From: Microbulbifer sp. SAOS-129_SWC
Lineage (GTDB): Bacteria; Pseudomonadota; Gammaproteobacteria; Pseudomonadales; Cellvibrionaceae
NCBI RefSeq assembly: GCF_039696035.1
Contig: NZ_CP155567.1
Coordinates: 4,273,001 to 4,337,000, forward strand
Direction of reading: 5' to 3'
DNA length: 64,000 bases
The notes below the pieces were generated by a model. That model worked only from the letters and a program-made list of their open reading frames with translations. It did not search any database and was not told the origin of the DNA. Positions within the stretch are counted from its first letter, which is position 1. Each line of letters opens with the position of its first letter. Below, in pieces: positions 25,931 through 35,120 of this stretch. The translations under genes and the position numbers were made by a program.

Positions 25931-26474
25931 CTTTATCTGTTGTAGCCAAGCTAATAGACCCCGGGACACCCGGCCTTTTTAGCATTTCTACTTCAGCGTC
26001 ACCGATATACTCTCCTGCATACGCAGAGGAAGCCAAAAAGAACAGCGGGTTTTTCTTTAACCTTTCCCAAAAGGCAAATGGACAATTAGGAATACATCCG
26101 CCACCGCCGCCAATACTTGTAGGCTCACCGGAGACGCTATATTTCCAGATCCCTTCGGACCTATTTGTCACCTTGTACGAACTTATTATCCCAGAAGGAG
26201 TTATAGTTCTCTGGAAAACGCCATTCTTATATTCGGCCAAGTGAACCAATGAATATGAGCCGGACCAATCGACAAAAATAGAACCATCCGACCCATTTGC
26301 AGTTGCAGTAACTGCTGCAGCATTGACTGAAACACAACACCAAAAGGCGAAAAAAAGTAATCTATTAATTACACTTTTTGACTTGGCAGTTTTCCGTTTT
26401 TCGGTAATCGAATATAAATTTTTGAATTGAATTTTTTTGTCAACCCAAACATTTATTATTTTTCTGTATTCCAA
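25887..26474 (-). CDS. N-terminal (signal peptide) part of the large RHS protein, out of frame
   Basis: A 195-residue frame that starts at a TTG (26474) with a long basic n-region (TEKRKTAKSKS), a hydrophobic core (VINRLLFFAFWCCVSV) and an AAA cleavage region near residue 53. An FN3-like segment follows, ending DKDGSYTISWG. At that point the G tract (C5 on the plus strand, 25905-25909) has five bases. Six would give SWGAATGPVDRYELQ and continue directly into the 3358-residue frame, as the homologous module at about 24290 does (SWGAASGAPSRYELQ). As written the frame ends at LRPGL. So this is the export leader of the RHS protein, split by a frameshift that is a sequencing error, a mutation or a phase switch. 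Confidence 0.8.
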   Translation of the reverse strand: MEYRKIINVWVDKKIQFKNLYSITEKRKTAKSKSVINRLLFFAFWCCVSVNAAAVTATANGSDGSIFVDWSGSYSLVHLAEYKNGVFQRTITPSGIISSYKVTNRSEGIWKYSVSGEPTSIGGGGGCIPNCPFAFWERLKKNPLFFLASSAYAGEYIGDAEVEMLKRPGVPGSISLATTDKDGSYTISWGLRPGL

Positions 26475-26723
26475 TTTCTCAGCCTAATAAAATCCGCAGA
26501 CGCAAGGCCGAGAAGTTTACCTCTGGGCGACACGGGAAAATAAGGGCAATAGATATACAACTGTCAGGATATTCAGGTTCAATTAGATAAAAAAGCGACA
26601 GACGTGATAAGCGTCACAAATACGGAAGCGTCCGGAAAATTGACAGGTTCAGACTCTTGCAAATCGCAACTGTTCAGGATTTTTATTAATTGGCATCGAC
26701 TGCAATGACCCACAGATCGACAT
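26475..26723. other. AT-rich intergenic region upstream of the RHS gene
   Basis: About 250 bases between the RHS leader and epd, with lower GC than the core genes. It should contain the RHS promoter (reading leftward). No firm -35/-10 pair, operator or strong epd terminator was recognised. Confidence 0.4.
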
Positions 26724-27728
26724 TTACAGTCGATTCGCCACATCCAGCATTCTGTTGGCAAAGCCCCACTCGTTATCGAACCAGATCAGTACCTTGACCA
26801 GCCTGCCGCCGGCCACCCGTGTCTGGCTGGCGTCGACGATACCGGAGCGGGTGTCGTGGTTGAAATCGCAGGACGCGAGGGGCTCCTCGGTGTAGCCGAG
26901 AATACCGGCGAACTCGGATTCGGCGGCGGATTGGAGCAGGGCGTTCACTTCGGCCTGGGTGACAGACTTGTGCACCTGGATGGAGAGGTCGATGGCGGAC
27001 ACGTTGACCGTGGGAACGCGCATCGCCTGGGCTTCGAACCGGTCGGCCAGGTGCGGCAGTATGCGCTCGATACCGCGGGCGAGGCCGGTGTCCACGGGAA
27101 TGATCGAGGTCATTGCCGAGCGCGTCTTGCGCAGGTCGGTGTGGTGGTAGGCGTCGCTTACCGGCTGGTCGTTCATGGCCGAGTGAATTGTCGTGATAAC
27201 ACCGGCGTCGATACCGAAGGCCCGGTCCAGGGCGTAGATCACCGGCACGCTGCAGTTGGTGGTGCAGGAGGCGGCGGAGACGATGGTTTCGCCCCCGGTC
27301 AGGATTTTATCGTTGACGCCGTAAACGATGGTGGCGTCCACGTCGCGACTGGCGGGCTGGGAGAAAAGCACCTTTTTTGCACCTGCTTTCAGGTGCAGTT
27401 CGGCCCGCTCGCGCTCGGTGAAGCTGCCGGTGCACTCCAGCACGATATCGATATCGTGTTTGGCCCAGTCGAGGTCTTCCAGCGCTTCGTGGTGAGTAAC
27501 CGCGATGGGATCGCCGTTGACGATGAGCGTTTCGGCTTCGGTGGAGACGTTACCGGCAAAACGGCCGTGGACCGAATCGTATTTGGTCAGGTGGGCGATG
27601 GTGGCGCAGTCGGCCAGTTCGTTGATCGCCACTATCTGCATGCGGTCGCGGGCACCGGATTCATACAGGGCGCGCAGTACTGACCGGCCGATGCGGCCGT
27701 AGCCATTGATGGCGAGGCGGATAGTCAT
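26724..27728 (-). CDS. epd: Erythrose-4-phosphate dehydrogenase
   Basis: A 334-residue GAPDH-superfamily enzyme oxidising D-erythrose 4-phosphate to 4-phosphoerythronate, the first step of the DXP-dependent vitamin B6 pathway. The Rossmann motif [19 protein letters not shown] is at residue 7. The catalytic SAASCTTNC has its Cys near residue 154, and [15 protein letters not shown] follows near 180. The Epd signatures (INELAD, SAMxDQ, DFNHD.RS.IVD.TQTRV) and the downstream position relative to tkt both separate it from true GapA. The tkt-epd order is standard in gammaproteobacteria, though pgk and fba do not follow here: the RHS island begins instead. The ribosome site is poor. A REP-like pair lies between tkt and epd. 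Confidence 0.9.
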   Translation of the reverse strand: MTIRLAINGYGRIGRSVLRALYESGARDRMQIVAINELADCATIAHLTKYDSVHGRFAGNVSTEAETLIVNGDPIAVTHHEALEDLDWAKHDIDIVLECTGSFTERERAELHLKAGAKKVLFSQPASRDVDATIVYGVNDKILTGGETIVSAASCTTNCSVPVIYALDRAFGIDAGVITTIHSAMNDQPVSDAYHHTDLRKTRSAMTSIIPVDTGLARGIERILPHLADRFEAQAMRVPTVNVSAIDLSIQVHKSVTQAEVNALLQSAAESEFAGILGYTEEPLASCDFNHDTRSGIVDASQTRVAGGRLVKVLIWFDNEWGFANRMLDVANRL

Positions 27729-27773
27729 TGAACAGTCGCCGGCTTTGGCATGGGGGTTAGCTCCGGGGAAGAC

Positions 27774-27847
27774 TGGATCCCGGCCTGCGCCGGGATGACA
27801 ACTCTAAATAACGATCAATTCGTCATGCCGGCGCAGGCCGGCATCCA
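27774..27847. repeat. REP-like palindrome pair in inverted orientation
   Basis: Copy A at 27774-27799 and copy B at 27822-27847 are 26-base palindromic units in opposite orientation. Read in the same direction both start GTCAT and end ATCCA around a CCGGCGCAGGCCGG core. They differ at two positions that pair with each other, so the hairpin is kept. This is the arrangement of REP doublets that RAYTs act on. Confidence 0.85.
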
Positions 27848-27868
27848 GTTCACGGGTATGGTAGGGAA

Positions 27869-29869
27869 TTACTTCAGCAGCTTTTCCACGGTCTCGACCA
27901 CGTTGTCGACGGTAAAGCCGAACTCCTTCATCAGCGCGCCGCCGGGGGCGGATTCGCCGAAGGTGCTCATGCCGACGATGGCGCCGTCGAAGCCGACGAA
28001 CTTGTACCAGTAGTCCTTGTGGGCCGCTTCCACGGCGACGCGGGTGCGCACGTTCGAGGGCAGTACGGATTCGCGGTAGGAGGCGTCCTGCTCCATAAAC
28101 AGTTCCGCACAGGGCATGGAGACCACGCGGATGTTCTTGCCGGCCAGTTTTTCCTTCGCGCCCATGGCCAGCTCCACTTCCGAGCCGGTGGCGATGATGA
28201 TCGCTTCCGGTGTGCCGTTGCAGTCCGCCAGCACATAGCCGCCCTTCTCCACAGCCTTCAACTGCGCGTCGTCGCGTTTCTGCGGCGCCAGGCCCTGGCG
28301 GCTGAAGATCAGTGCACTGGGGCCGTCTTTGCGCGCCACGGCCGCCTTCCAGCTCACCGCGGATTCGGTAGCGTCGCAGGGGCGCCAGGTGTGCAGGTTG
28401 GGGGTCGCGCGCAGTGCGGTCAGCTGCTCCACCGGCTGGTGGGTGGGGCCGTCTTCGCCCAGACCGATGGAATCGTGGGTGTAGACGAACAGCACGCGCT
28501 GCTTCATCAGCGCGGCCATGCGCACGGCGTTGCGCGCGTATTCCATAAACATCAGGAAGGTCGCGCCGTAGGGCACGAAGCCGCCGTGCAGGGCGATGCC
28601 GTTCATCATCGCGCTCATGCCGAATTCGCGCACGCCGTAGTAGACGTAGTTGCCGTCGGCGTCATTGGCGCTGATACCCTTGGAACCGTTCCAGATGGTC
28701 AGGTTGGAACCGGCCAGGTCGGCGGAGCCGCCGAGGAACTCGGGCAGCAGCGGGCCGAAGGCATTCAGGGTGTTCTGGCTGGCCTTGCGCGAGGCTACCT
28801 TCTCGGCGTCCTGCTGGCACTGCTTGATGTATTCGTCGGCTTTTACCAGGAAGTCCGCCGGCAGTTCACCGCTGACGCGGCGCTCGAATTCCGCCGCCAG
28901 CTCCGGGAACTCCTCGCGGTAGTCGGCGAGAATATCCTTCCACTCGTCTTCCTGCGCCTCGCCCTTACCGCGGGCGCTCCAGCCCTCGTAGATGGCTTCG
29001 GGAATCTCGAACGGCGCGTAGGGCCAGTTGATGGTCTCGCGCACCAGTGCCACTTCGTCTTCGCCCAGTGCGGCACCGTGACACTCTTCACGGCCCTGCT
29101 TGTTGGGGGAACCAAAACCGATCACGGTCTTGCAGCAGATCAGTGTGGGCTTGTCGGTTTCCGCGCGGGCCTCCTCGATGGCCTTCTTGATCGCCGCGGA
29201 GTCGTGGCCATCCACGCCCGGGATCACGTGCCAGCCGTAGGCTTCAAAGCGCTTGGGCGTGTCGTCGGTAAACCAGCCTTCCACTTCGCCGTCGATGGAA
29301 ATGCCGTTGTCATCGTAGAAGGCAATCAGCTTACCCAGGCCCAGGGTGCCGGCCAGGGAGCAGGCCTCGTGGGAGATGCCCTCCATCAGGCAGCCGTCGC
29401 CGAGGAAGCTGTAGGTGTGGTGGTCTACCAGCTCGTAGCCGGGGCGGTTGAACTGTGCCGCCAGCACCTTCTCCGCCAGCGCCATACCCACGGCATTGGT
29501 GATGCCCTGGCCCAGCGGGCCGGTGGTGGTCTCCACGCCCGGCGCATAGCCGTACTCCGGGTGGCCCGGGGTCTTGGAATGCAGCTGGCGGAAGTTCTTC
29601 AACTCCTCGATCGGCAGGTCGTAGCCGGTCAGGTGCAGCAGCGAATACAGCAGCATGGAGCCGTGGCCATTGGACAGCACGAAGCGGTCGCGGTCGGCCC
29701 AGTGCGGGTTGGCCGGATTGTGCTTCAGGTAATCGTTCCACAGGACTTCGGCGATGTCCGCCATACCCATGGGCGCACCGGGGTGGCCGCTGTTGGCTTT
29801 CTGGACGGCGTCCATCGACAGGGCGCGAATGGCATTGGCCTTTTCTCTGCGTGACGGAGTAGAAGACAT
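27869..29869 (-). CDS. tkt: Transketolase
   Basis: A 666-residue thiamine-diphosphate enzyme of the non-oxidative pentose phosphate pathway. It transfers two-carbon ketol units between sugar phosphates and supplies erythrose 4-phosphate to Epd. The N-terminal half has [15 protein letters not shown] near residue 22, [15 protein letters not shown] near 66, and the ThDP motif [13 protein letters not shown] near 153. The pyrimidine domain has [16 protein letters not shown] near 412 and [16 protein letters not shown] near 469. Length matches E. coli TktA (663). The start at 29869 follows an AGAGAG-type site; a longer in-frame start upstream would add 24 Arg/Pro-rich residues and is rejected. It lies divergently from the sahR-like gene, with a shared intergenic region carrying a 26-base palindrome. 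Confidence 0.96.
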   Translation of the reverse strand: MSSTPSRREKANAIRALSMDAVQKANSGHPGAPMGMADIAEVLWNDYLKHNPANPHWADRDRFVLSNGHGSMLLYSLLHLTGYDLPIEELKNFRQLHSKTPGHPEYGYAPGVETTTGPLGQGITNAVGMALAEKVLAAQFNRPGYELVDHHTYSFLGDGCLMEGISHEACSLAGTLGLGKLIAFYDDNGISIDGEVEGWFTDDTPKRFEAYGWHVIPGVDGHDSAAIKKAIEEARAETDKPTLICCKTVIGFGSPNKQGREECHGAALGEDEVALVRETINWPYAPFEIPEAIYEGWSARGKGEAQEDEWKDILADYREEFPELAAEFERRVSGELPADFLVKADEYIKQCQQDAEKVASRKASQNTLNAFGPLLPEFLGGSADLAGSNLTIWNGSKGISANDADGNYVYYGVREFGMSAMMNGIALHGGFVPYGATFLMFMEYARNAVRMAALMKQRVLFVYTHDSIGLGEDGPTHQPVEQLTALRATPNLHTWRPCDATESAVSWKAAVARKDGPSALIFSRQGLAPQKRDDAQLKAVEKGGYVLADCNGTPEAIIIATGSEVELAMGAKEKLAGKNIRVVSMPCAELFMEQDASYRESVLPSNVRTRVAVEAAHKDYWYKFVGFDGAIVGMSTFGESAPGGALMKEFGFTVDNVVETVEKLLK

Positions 29870-30079
29870 AGGGGAGCTCTCTGGTTCTCGGGTGAGCCGC
29901 AGGCCCGCTTCTGGCGGCGGCGCTCCACGACGGCAATGCAAAATTGGGGGCGTATTTTCCCGTAATCGCCGCCCCGGCGCAAAGGTAACCGGGGGCTATT
30001 CTGCCGCCAGATCGCAACTTTTTCCCACAAAAGCCGCCTGCAGCAACACAACCCAACTGCATCAAAAAAATTTTATGCA

Positions 30080-30105
30080 GCTATATCAAAACTTTTTGAT
30101 ATAGC
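30080..30105. promoter_or_regulatory. Palindromic operator, likely SahR-type
   Basis: GCTATATCAAAA (30080-30091) and TTTTGATATAGC (30094-30105) are perfect 12-base arms around a two-base centre. The site overlaps the -35 box of the predicted sahR promoter, so binding of the ArsR-type protein would block its own gene. It is also positioned to influence tkt on the other strand. Confidence 0.75.
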
Positions 30106-30124
30106 CCTCAACCGCTGCTAGACT
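30096..30124 (+). promoter_or_regulatory. Predicted sigma-70 promoter of the sahR-like gene
   Basis: TTGATA (30096-30101), a 17-base spacer and TAGACT (30119-30124). Transcription would begin near 30131, at or one base before the ATG at 30132. No ribosome site is present, so the message may be leaderless. Confidence 0.6.
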
Positions 30125-30131
30125 CCCGGCC

Positions 30132-31100
30132 ATGCTCAAATCCGACAGCACTGCAGTCCAGTCGCAGCCCGCCGACAGTGATTCGGCCCTGCCGCAGCTG
30201 GCGGCGACCCTCAAGGCCGCCGGCGACCCGCTGCGCCTGGAGATACTGCGCCTGCTGAGCCAGGACTCCTACAGCGTGCTGGAACTGTGCCGGATCTTCG
30301 AGCTGCGCCAGCCGGCGCTGTCCCACCACCTGAAGGTACTGGCCCAGGCCGGCCTGGTGAGCAAGCGCCGCGAGGGCAACAACCTCTTCTACCGCCGCAC
30401 CGGCAGCAGCCCGCTGCTGCAGCGGCTGTTTGCCAGCTTAGACCAGTTGCCGCTGACCGAGTCGCGGGCGGAGGCGGTGGGCCAGATCGCCGCCGAGCGC
30501 GCCGAGGCCTCGCGGCGCTTCTTCGCCGACTATGGCAACCGCTTCCGCGAACAGCAGGAGCTGATTGCCAGCTACAGTGTCTACGGCCCGCAGGTGGCGC
30601 AGCTGCTGAAACCGGGCCGCCACGCCATCGAGGTGGGCCCCGGCGAGGGCGAGTTTCTGGAGGAGCTGGCGTCGCGTTTCGCCACCGTCACCGCGCTGGA
30701 CCTGTCGGCGACAATGCTGGAGCGTGCCCAGGCGTTTGCCGATGAGCGCGCGCTGGCCAATATTGAATTTGTCTGCGGCGACACCCGCACCGCCGCGGCG
30801 CGCCCGGGCAGCGCCGACAGCATTGTCGTGAATATGGTACTGCACCACACGCCGGAGCCGGCGCAGATACTGCGCGACTTGCAAGCGGCGCTGAAAAGCG
30901 GCGGCCAGCTGCTGGTGGCGGAGCTGCAGGATCACCGCCAGGACTGGGCGCGCGAGGCCTGCGGCGACCTGTGGCTGGGTTTTGCGCCGGAACAGCTGAG
31001 CAGCTGGGCCGAGGAAGCGGGGCTGGATAACGGGCGCAGCGTGTACAGCGCACTGCGCAATGGCTTCCAGATTCAGATTCGGGAATTCATAAAGCCGTAA
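30132..31100 (+). CDS. ArsR-family regulator fused to SAM-dependent methyltransferase (SahR-like)
   Basis: A 322-residue two-domain regulator. Residues 20-100 form an ArsR winged helix: LAATLKAAGDPLRLEILRLL then LSHHLKVLAQAGLVSKRREG. Residues 145-300 form a class I methyltransferase with VGPGEGEFLEELASRF near 167 as the SAM-binding loop and a VVNMVLHHTPEPAQIL segment. Proteins of this architecture lie next to metK in Pseudomonas and relatives, and the SahR group (Novichkov and co-workers) controls SAM-cycle genes in response to S-adenosylhomocysteine. The Cys clusters of metal-sensing ArsR proteins are absent. The operator palindrome at 30080 and the metK-ahcY-metF genes downstream support the same role. 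The gene may be translated from a leaderless mRNA. I am confident of domains and role class, less of the exact ligand. Confidence 0.87.
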   Translation: MLKSDSTAVQSQPADSDSALPQLAATLKAAGDPLRLEILRLLSQDSYSVLELCRIFELRQPALSHHLKVLAQAGLVSKRREGNNLFYRRTGSSPLLQRLFASLDQLPLTESRAEAVGQIAAERAEASRRFFADYGNRFREQQELIASYSVYGPQVAQLLKPGRHAIEVGPGEGEFLEELASRFATVTALDLSATMLERAQAFADERALANIEFVCGDTRTAAARPGSADSIVVNMVLHHTPEPAQILRDLQAALKSGGQLLVAELQDHRQDWAREACGDLWLGFAPEQLSSWAEEAGLDNGRSVYSALRNGFQIQIREFIKP

Positions 31101-31194
31101 GCAGGATGGGCAGTGCACTGCACGCCTTTCCCATCCCGCAAATTAATTGCACTGTTTTTATTTTTGCCGCCGGCAAAACATGGAGAGCATCACA

Positions 31195-32418
31195 ATGAGT
31201 GAATACAGACTGTTTACCTCGGAGTCCGTGTCCGAAGGACATCCGGACAAGATCGCCGACCAGATTTCCGACGCAGTGCTGGATGCGTTGCTGGCGCGCG
31301 ACAAGAACGCCCGCGTGGCCTGCGAGACCCTGGTGAAAACCGGTATCGCGGTCATCGCCGGGGAGATTTCCACCAGTGCCTGGGTCGACCTGGAAGACCT
31401 GGTGCGCAAGGTGATCACCGAGATCGGCTACACCTCGTCCGACGTCGGCTACGACGGCGAGACCTGCGGCGTGATCAACGTGATCGGCAAGCAGTCGATG
31501 GATATCGCCCAGGGCGTCGACCGCGCCAAGCCGGAAGACCAGGGCGCCGGCGACCAGGGCCTGATGTTCGGCTACGCCACCGATGAGACCCCCACCTTCA
31601 TGCCGGCACCGGTTTACTACGCCCACCGCCTGGTGGAGCGCCAGGCGGAAGCGCGCAAGTCCGGCCTGCTGCCGTGGCTGCGCCCGGACGCCAAGAGCCA
31701 GGTGACTTTCCGCTATGACGAAAACGGCCAGCCCTGCGCCATCGACGCGGTCGTCCTGTCCACCCAGCACAATCCGGAAGTCAGCCAGGAAGACCTGCGC
31801 GAGGCGGTGCTGGAGCTGATCGTCAATCACGTGCTGCCGGAAGAGTGGCTGCACGAAGGCACCCAGTACCACATCAACCCGACCGGCAAGTTCGTCATCG
31901 GCGGCCCGGTGGGTGACTGCGGCCTGACCGGGCGCAAGATCATCGTCGACACCTACGGCGGCTCCGCGCGCCACGGCGGCGGCGCCTTCTCCGGCAAGGA
32001 CCCGTCCAAGGTGGACCGCTCCGCGGCCTACGCCGGCCGCTACGTGGCGAAGAACATCGTCGCCGCCGGCCTCGCCAACCGCTGCGAGATCCAGGTGTCC
32101 TACGCCATCGGCGTGGCCGAGCCGACCTCGGTGTCGATCAATACCTTCGGTACCGGCAAGGTAAGTGAGGACAAACTGATCGAGCTGGTGCGCGAGCACT
32201 TCGACCTGCGCCCCTACGCGATTTCCCGCGCGCTGGACCTGCTGCACCCGATGTACCAGCTCACTGCCGCTTACGGCCACTTCGGCCGCGAGCCGTTCGA
32301 GCACACCTACGAGTGGACCGACAGCAACGGCGAGCAGCGCAGCGAGACCTTCACCGCGTTTCCGTGGGAGAAGACCGACAAGGCCGAGGCGCTGCGCGCT
32401 CACGCCGGCCTCTCTTAA
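31195..32418 (+). CDS. metK: S-adenosylmethionine synthetase
   Basis: A 407-residue enzyme making SAM from methionine and ATP in the cytoplasm. Diagnostic sequences are [21 protein letters not shown] starting near residue 9, the MetK signature [12 protein letters not shown] near 118, and the P-loop-like [19 protein letters not shown] near 261. Length is slightly above E. coli (384), close to other marine relatives. The ATG at 31195 has TGGAGAG 8 bases upstream; an in-frame start 48 bases earlier is rejected because family members begin at the [15 protein letters not shown] block. The gene follows the sahR-like regulator by 94 bases and precedes ahcY by 214 bases of hairpin-rich DNA. No SAM riboswitch was recognised upstream. 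Confidence 0.97.
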   Translation: MSEYRLFTSESVSEGHPDKIADQISDAVLDALLARDKNARVACETLVKTGIAVIAGEISTSAWVDLEDLVRKVITEIGYTSSDVGYDGETCGVINVIGKQSMDIAQGVDRAKPEDQGAGDQGLMFGYATDETPTFMPAPVYYAHRLVERQAEARKSGLLPWLRPDAKSQVTFRYDENGQPCAIDAVVLSTQHNPEVSQEDLREAVLELIVNHVLPEEWLHEGTQYHINPTGKFVIGGPVGDCGLTGRKIIVDTYGGSARHGGGAFSGKDPSKVDRSAAYAGRYVAKNIVAAGLANRCEIQVSYAIGVAEPTSVSINTFGTGKVSEDKLIELVREHFDLRPYAISRALDLLHPMYQLTAAYGHFGREPFEHTYEWTDSNGEQRSETFTAFPWEKTDKAEALRAHAGLS

Positions 32419-32422
32419 CCCT

Positions 32423-32590
32423 CAACCAGATAATTCGTCCATGAATTATCTGGTTGTCGCCCGCCAAATTCTGGCGCAGAGACGTGACTCTGCTTGAATT
32501 TGGCGGGCTCGCGCCGGCTCTGGCCGGCGGCGGCACATCTGACCGCCAGGGATGGCGGAAATGCAGAATTTGCAGGAGCAAAAATCTGCA
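32423..32590 (+). other. Hairpin-rich leader between metK and ahcY
   Basis: Five consecutive potential stem-loops. A 14-bp perfect stem at 32423-32456 has a 6-base loop. A 13-bp perfect outer stem (32459-32471 with 32496-32508) encloses a 6-bp inner stem (32476-32493). CGCCGGC/GCCGGCG at 32512-32529, CCGCCA/TGGCGG at 32543-32558 and TGCAGA/TCTGCA at 32562-32590 follow. I do not see the SAH-riboswitch consensus. The block may be a metK terminator/ahcY leader or an assembly of palindromic repeats. Confidence 0.65.
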
Positions 32591-32632
32591 CTGTGCCACT
32601 GCAAAACAACGAACAAATTATTAGGTTGAGTA

Positions 32633-34018
32633 ATGAACCAGATGAGCACCGAATTCAAAGACTTTAAAGTTGCCGACATCTCCCTGGCCGATTGGGGCCG
32701 TCGTGAAATCGAGATCGCCGAGGGCGAAATGCCGGCGCTGATGACCCTGCGCGAGAAATACCGCGCAGCGCAGCCGTTAAAAGACGCGCGCATCATGGGT
32801 TGCATCCACATGACCATCCAGACCGCCGTGCTGATCGAGACACTGGTGGCACTGGGTGCCGAAGTGCGCTGGTCCTCGTGCAATATTTTCTCCACCCAGG
32901 ATCACGCCGCCGCGGCCATCGCCGCCAGTGGCATTCCGGTGTTCGCCTGGAAAGGAGAGACCGAGGAAGAGTACGAGTGGTGCCTGGAGCGCACTGTCGG
33001 TGACGACGTGGCCGGCTGGCAGCCGAACCTGATCCTCGACGACGGCGGCGACCTGACCGAACTGCTGCACCGCAAGTACCCGCAGCTTCTCGACAACTGC
33101 CACGGCATCAGCGAAGAGACCACCACCGGCGTACACCGCCTGCAGGACATGCTCAAGGCGGGCACGCTGAAAGTGCCGGCGATCAACGTCAACGACGCGG
33201 TCACCAAGAGCAAGAACGACAACAAGTACGGCTGCCGCCACAGCCTCAACGACGCCATCAAGCGCGGCACCGACCACCTGCTGTCCGGCAAGAAGGCGCT
33301 GGTGATCGGCTACGGCGATGTGGGCAAGGGCTCCGCCGCCTCGCTGCGCCAGGAAGGCATGATCGTCAAGGTATCCGAAGTGGATCCGATCTGTGCGATG
33401 CAGGCGTGCATGGACGGCTTCGAACTGGTATCCCCGTATAACGACGGCATCAATACCGGCACCGATGACGGCGTGAACAAGGCGCTGCTGGCCAACACCG
33501 ACCTGATCGTCACCACCACCGGCAACACCACCGTGTGCGACGCGCCGATGTTGAAGGCACTGAAGAGCGGCGCCGTGGTGTGCAATATCGGCCACTTCGA
33601 CAACGAGATCGACACGGCCTTTATGCGCAAGAACTGGGAATGGCAGGAAGTGAAGCCGCAGGTGCACAAGATCGTGCGCAACGCCGCCACCAACGACCAC
33701 CTGTTGCTGCTGTCCGAAGGCCGCCTGGTGAACCTGGGCAACGCCACCGGCCACCCGAGCCGCATCATGGACGGCTCCTTCGCCAACCAGGTACTCGCGC
33801 AGATCCACCTGTTCCAGGAAAAATTTGCCGACCTGCCCGCAGACCAGAAGGTGTCCGCGCTGTACGTCAAAGTGCTGCCCAAGCAGCTCGACGAGGAAGT
33901 GGCGCGCTACATGGTGGAAGGCTTCGGCGGCGTGATCACGCGCATGACCGAGGAACAGGCCAAGTACATCGGCGTATCCGCCGAAGGCCCCTACAAGCCG
34001 GAAAGTTACAAGTATTAA
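32633..34018 (+). CDS. ahcY: Adenosylhomocysteinase
   Basis: A 461-residue S-adenosylhomocysteine hydrolase splitting SAH into adenosine and homocysteine, which removes the inhibitory product of methyltransferases. The sequence shows [18 protein letters not shown] near residue 82, [11 protein letters not shown] near 138, [14 protein letters not shown] near 194 and the NAD-binding [17 protein letters not shown] near 226. The C-terminal [10 protein letters not shown] supplies the Lys/Tyr that reach the neighbouring subunit. The length includes the insertion usual in proteobacterial forms. The ATG at 32633 has AGG about 9 bases before; a second ATG three codons on is possible. metF follows 70 bases later, consistent with an ahcY-metF operon under SAM-cycle control. 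Confidence 0.97.
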   Translation: MNQMSTEFKDFKVADISLADWGRREIEIAEGEMPALMTLREKYRAAQPLKDARIMGCIHMTIQTAVLIETLVALGAEVRWSSCNIFSTQDHAAAAIAASGIPVFAWKGETEEEYEWCLERTVGDDVAGWQPNLILDDGGDLTELLHRKYPQLLDNCHGISEETTTGVHRLQDMLKAGTLKVPAINVNDAVTKSKNDNKYGCRHSLNDAIKRGTDHLLSGKKALVIGYGDVGKGSAASLRQEGMIVKVSEVDPICAMQACMDGFELVSPYNDGINTGTDDGVNKALLANTDLIVTTTGNTTVCDAPMLKALKSGAVVCNIGHFDNEIDTAFMRKNWEWQEVKPQVHKIVRNAATNDHLLLLSEGRLVNLGNATGHPSRIMDGSFANQVLAQIHLFQEKFADLPADQKVSALYVKVLPKQLDEEVARYMVEGFGGVITRMTEEQAKYIGVSAEGPYKPESYKY

Positions 34019-34088
34019 ACAAGCCTCTCCATTCCGGGTGCCGGCACTGGCCGGCACCCGGAAAACCGAGGGACTGGAAGTGAGCACT

Positions 34089-34928
34089 ATGACCGACACC
34101 CCCAGAATCAGCTTCGAATTTTTCCCCCCCAAAACCGAAGAGGGGCGCAACAAGCTGTACGCGACCCGCGAGGTGCTGCAGGCGTTCGATCCGGACTTCT
34201 TCTCCGTTACCTACGGCGCCGGTGGCACCACCCGCGACACCACCGCCAATATCGTCACCGAGCTGCGCCGCGACGGCATTTCCATCGCGCCGCACCTGTC
34301 GTTCGGCGGCGACAACGAAGAGACGGTGCTGGGCCTGCTGGAGCGCTATAAGGAGTCTGGCGTCGATCGTATCGTCGCACTGCGCGGCGACATGCCATCG
34401 GGGATGGGTGCGGTAGCACAGCTGGTGTACGCCAACGAACTGGTGGCCTTTATCCGCCGTCACACCGGCGATCACTTCCACCTCGAAGTGGCGGCCTACC
34501 CGGAAATCCACCCGGAGTCGGAGAGCTACGACGACGATATCCGCTACCTGAAGGGCAAGTTTGACGCCGGCGCCAACAGCGCGCTGACCCAGTACTTCTA
34601 CAACCCGGATGCGTATTTCTTTTTTGTCGACCAGTGCGCCAAGGCCGGTATCGACGCACCGATCGTGCCCGGCATCATGCCGATCACCAACTTCACCAAC
34701 CTGGCGCGCTTCTCGCGCAACTGCGGTGCAGAGATCCCGCGCTGGCTGCGCCAGCGCATGGAAAGCTACCGCGATCCGGCGGATATCAGGAAGCTGGGCC
34801 TGGAAGTGGTCACCGACCTGTGCGAAACGTTGATCGACGGCGGCGCGCCGGGACTGCATTTCTACACCATGAACCAGGTGAACCCGACTGCGGAGATTCT
34901 CAAAGCGCTCGGGGTTGCGGAGAAATAA
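34089..34928 (+). CDS. metF: 5,10-Methylenetetrahydrofolate reductase
   Basis: A 279-residue FAD-dependent MetF that reduces methylenetetrahydrofolate to 5-methyltetrahydrofolate, the methyl donor for homocysteine. Key parts are ISFEFFPPKTEEGRNKLYATR near residue 6, VTYGAGGTTRDTTANIV near 39, LRGDMPSGMG near 98 and the GLHFYTMNQVNPTAEILKALG end. The length is slightly short of E. coli (296), as in many bacteria. ATG 34089 has GGAAG 9 bases upstream. A GTG at 34080 preceded by GAGGG is an alternative that adds three residues. It completes the methyl cycle with metK and ahcY in one plus-strand cluster. Confidence 0.95.
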   Translation: MTDTPRISFEFFPPKTEEGRNKLYATREVLQAFDPDFFSVTYGAGGTTRDTTANIVTELRRDGISIAPHLSFGGDNEETVLGLLERYKESGVDRIVALRGDMPSGMGAVAQLVYANELVAFIRRHTGDHFHLEVAAYPEIHPESESYDDDIRYLKGKFDAGANSALTQYFYNPDAYFFFVDQCAKAGIDAPIVPGIMPITNFTNLARFSRNCGAEIPRWLRQRMESYRDPADIRKLGLEVVTDLCETLIDGGAPGLHFYTMNQVNPTAEILKALGVAEK

Positions 34929-34989
34929 TTCAGTAGCGTGCTTACCGAGCACCACAGGCACTGACCCCGCCCGAACCACTGCACGACTT

Positions 34990-35016
34990 CCGTAAGGGCG
35001 AACCCTGTGTTCGCCC
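34990..35016. repeat. Dispersed 27-bp palindromic repeat, copy 1
   Basis: On the minus strand it reads GGGCGAACACAGGGTTCGCC, then CTTACGG. The second copy, at 40046-40072, is in the opposite orientation. The GGGCG(A/G)AC arms pair. It lies after metF and could also serve as a weak terminator. Confidence 0.7.
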
Positions 35017-35120
35017 GACCCCGCCCACCGACAACCGCCCCGCACGCGCGTACCCACTAAGCGGCACTACCGGGCCAATCTGCTATAAGAGAGAAAACCA
35101 ATAACCACCGGGAATCGCCC

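Noticed and set aside
26579..26761. 60-residue frame between epd and the RHS leader
   Set aside because: Overlaps the end of epd out of frame and has no supporting start signal.
26724..27728. Classical glyceraldehyde-3-phosphate dehydrogenase (gapA)
   Set aside because: Epd-type signatures and adjacency to tkt fit erythrose-4-phosphate dehydrogenase better.
28019..29854. 611-residue frame on the plus strand opposite tkt
   Set aside because: Antisense shadow of transketolase created by high GC; no motif and no ribosome site.
31100..31195. SAM riboswitch upstream of metK
   Set aside because: The 94-base spacer has a short GATGGG/CCCATC stem and no multi-helix SAM-I/SAM-II layout.
32423..32632. 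SAH riboswitch upstream of ahcY
   Set aside because: Hairpins are present but the conserved SAH-riboswitch core sequence was not found; reported instead as an unassigned leader.
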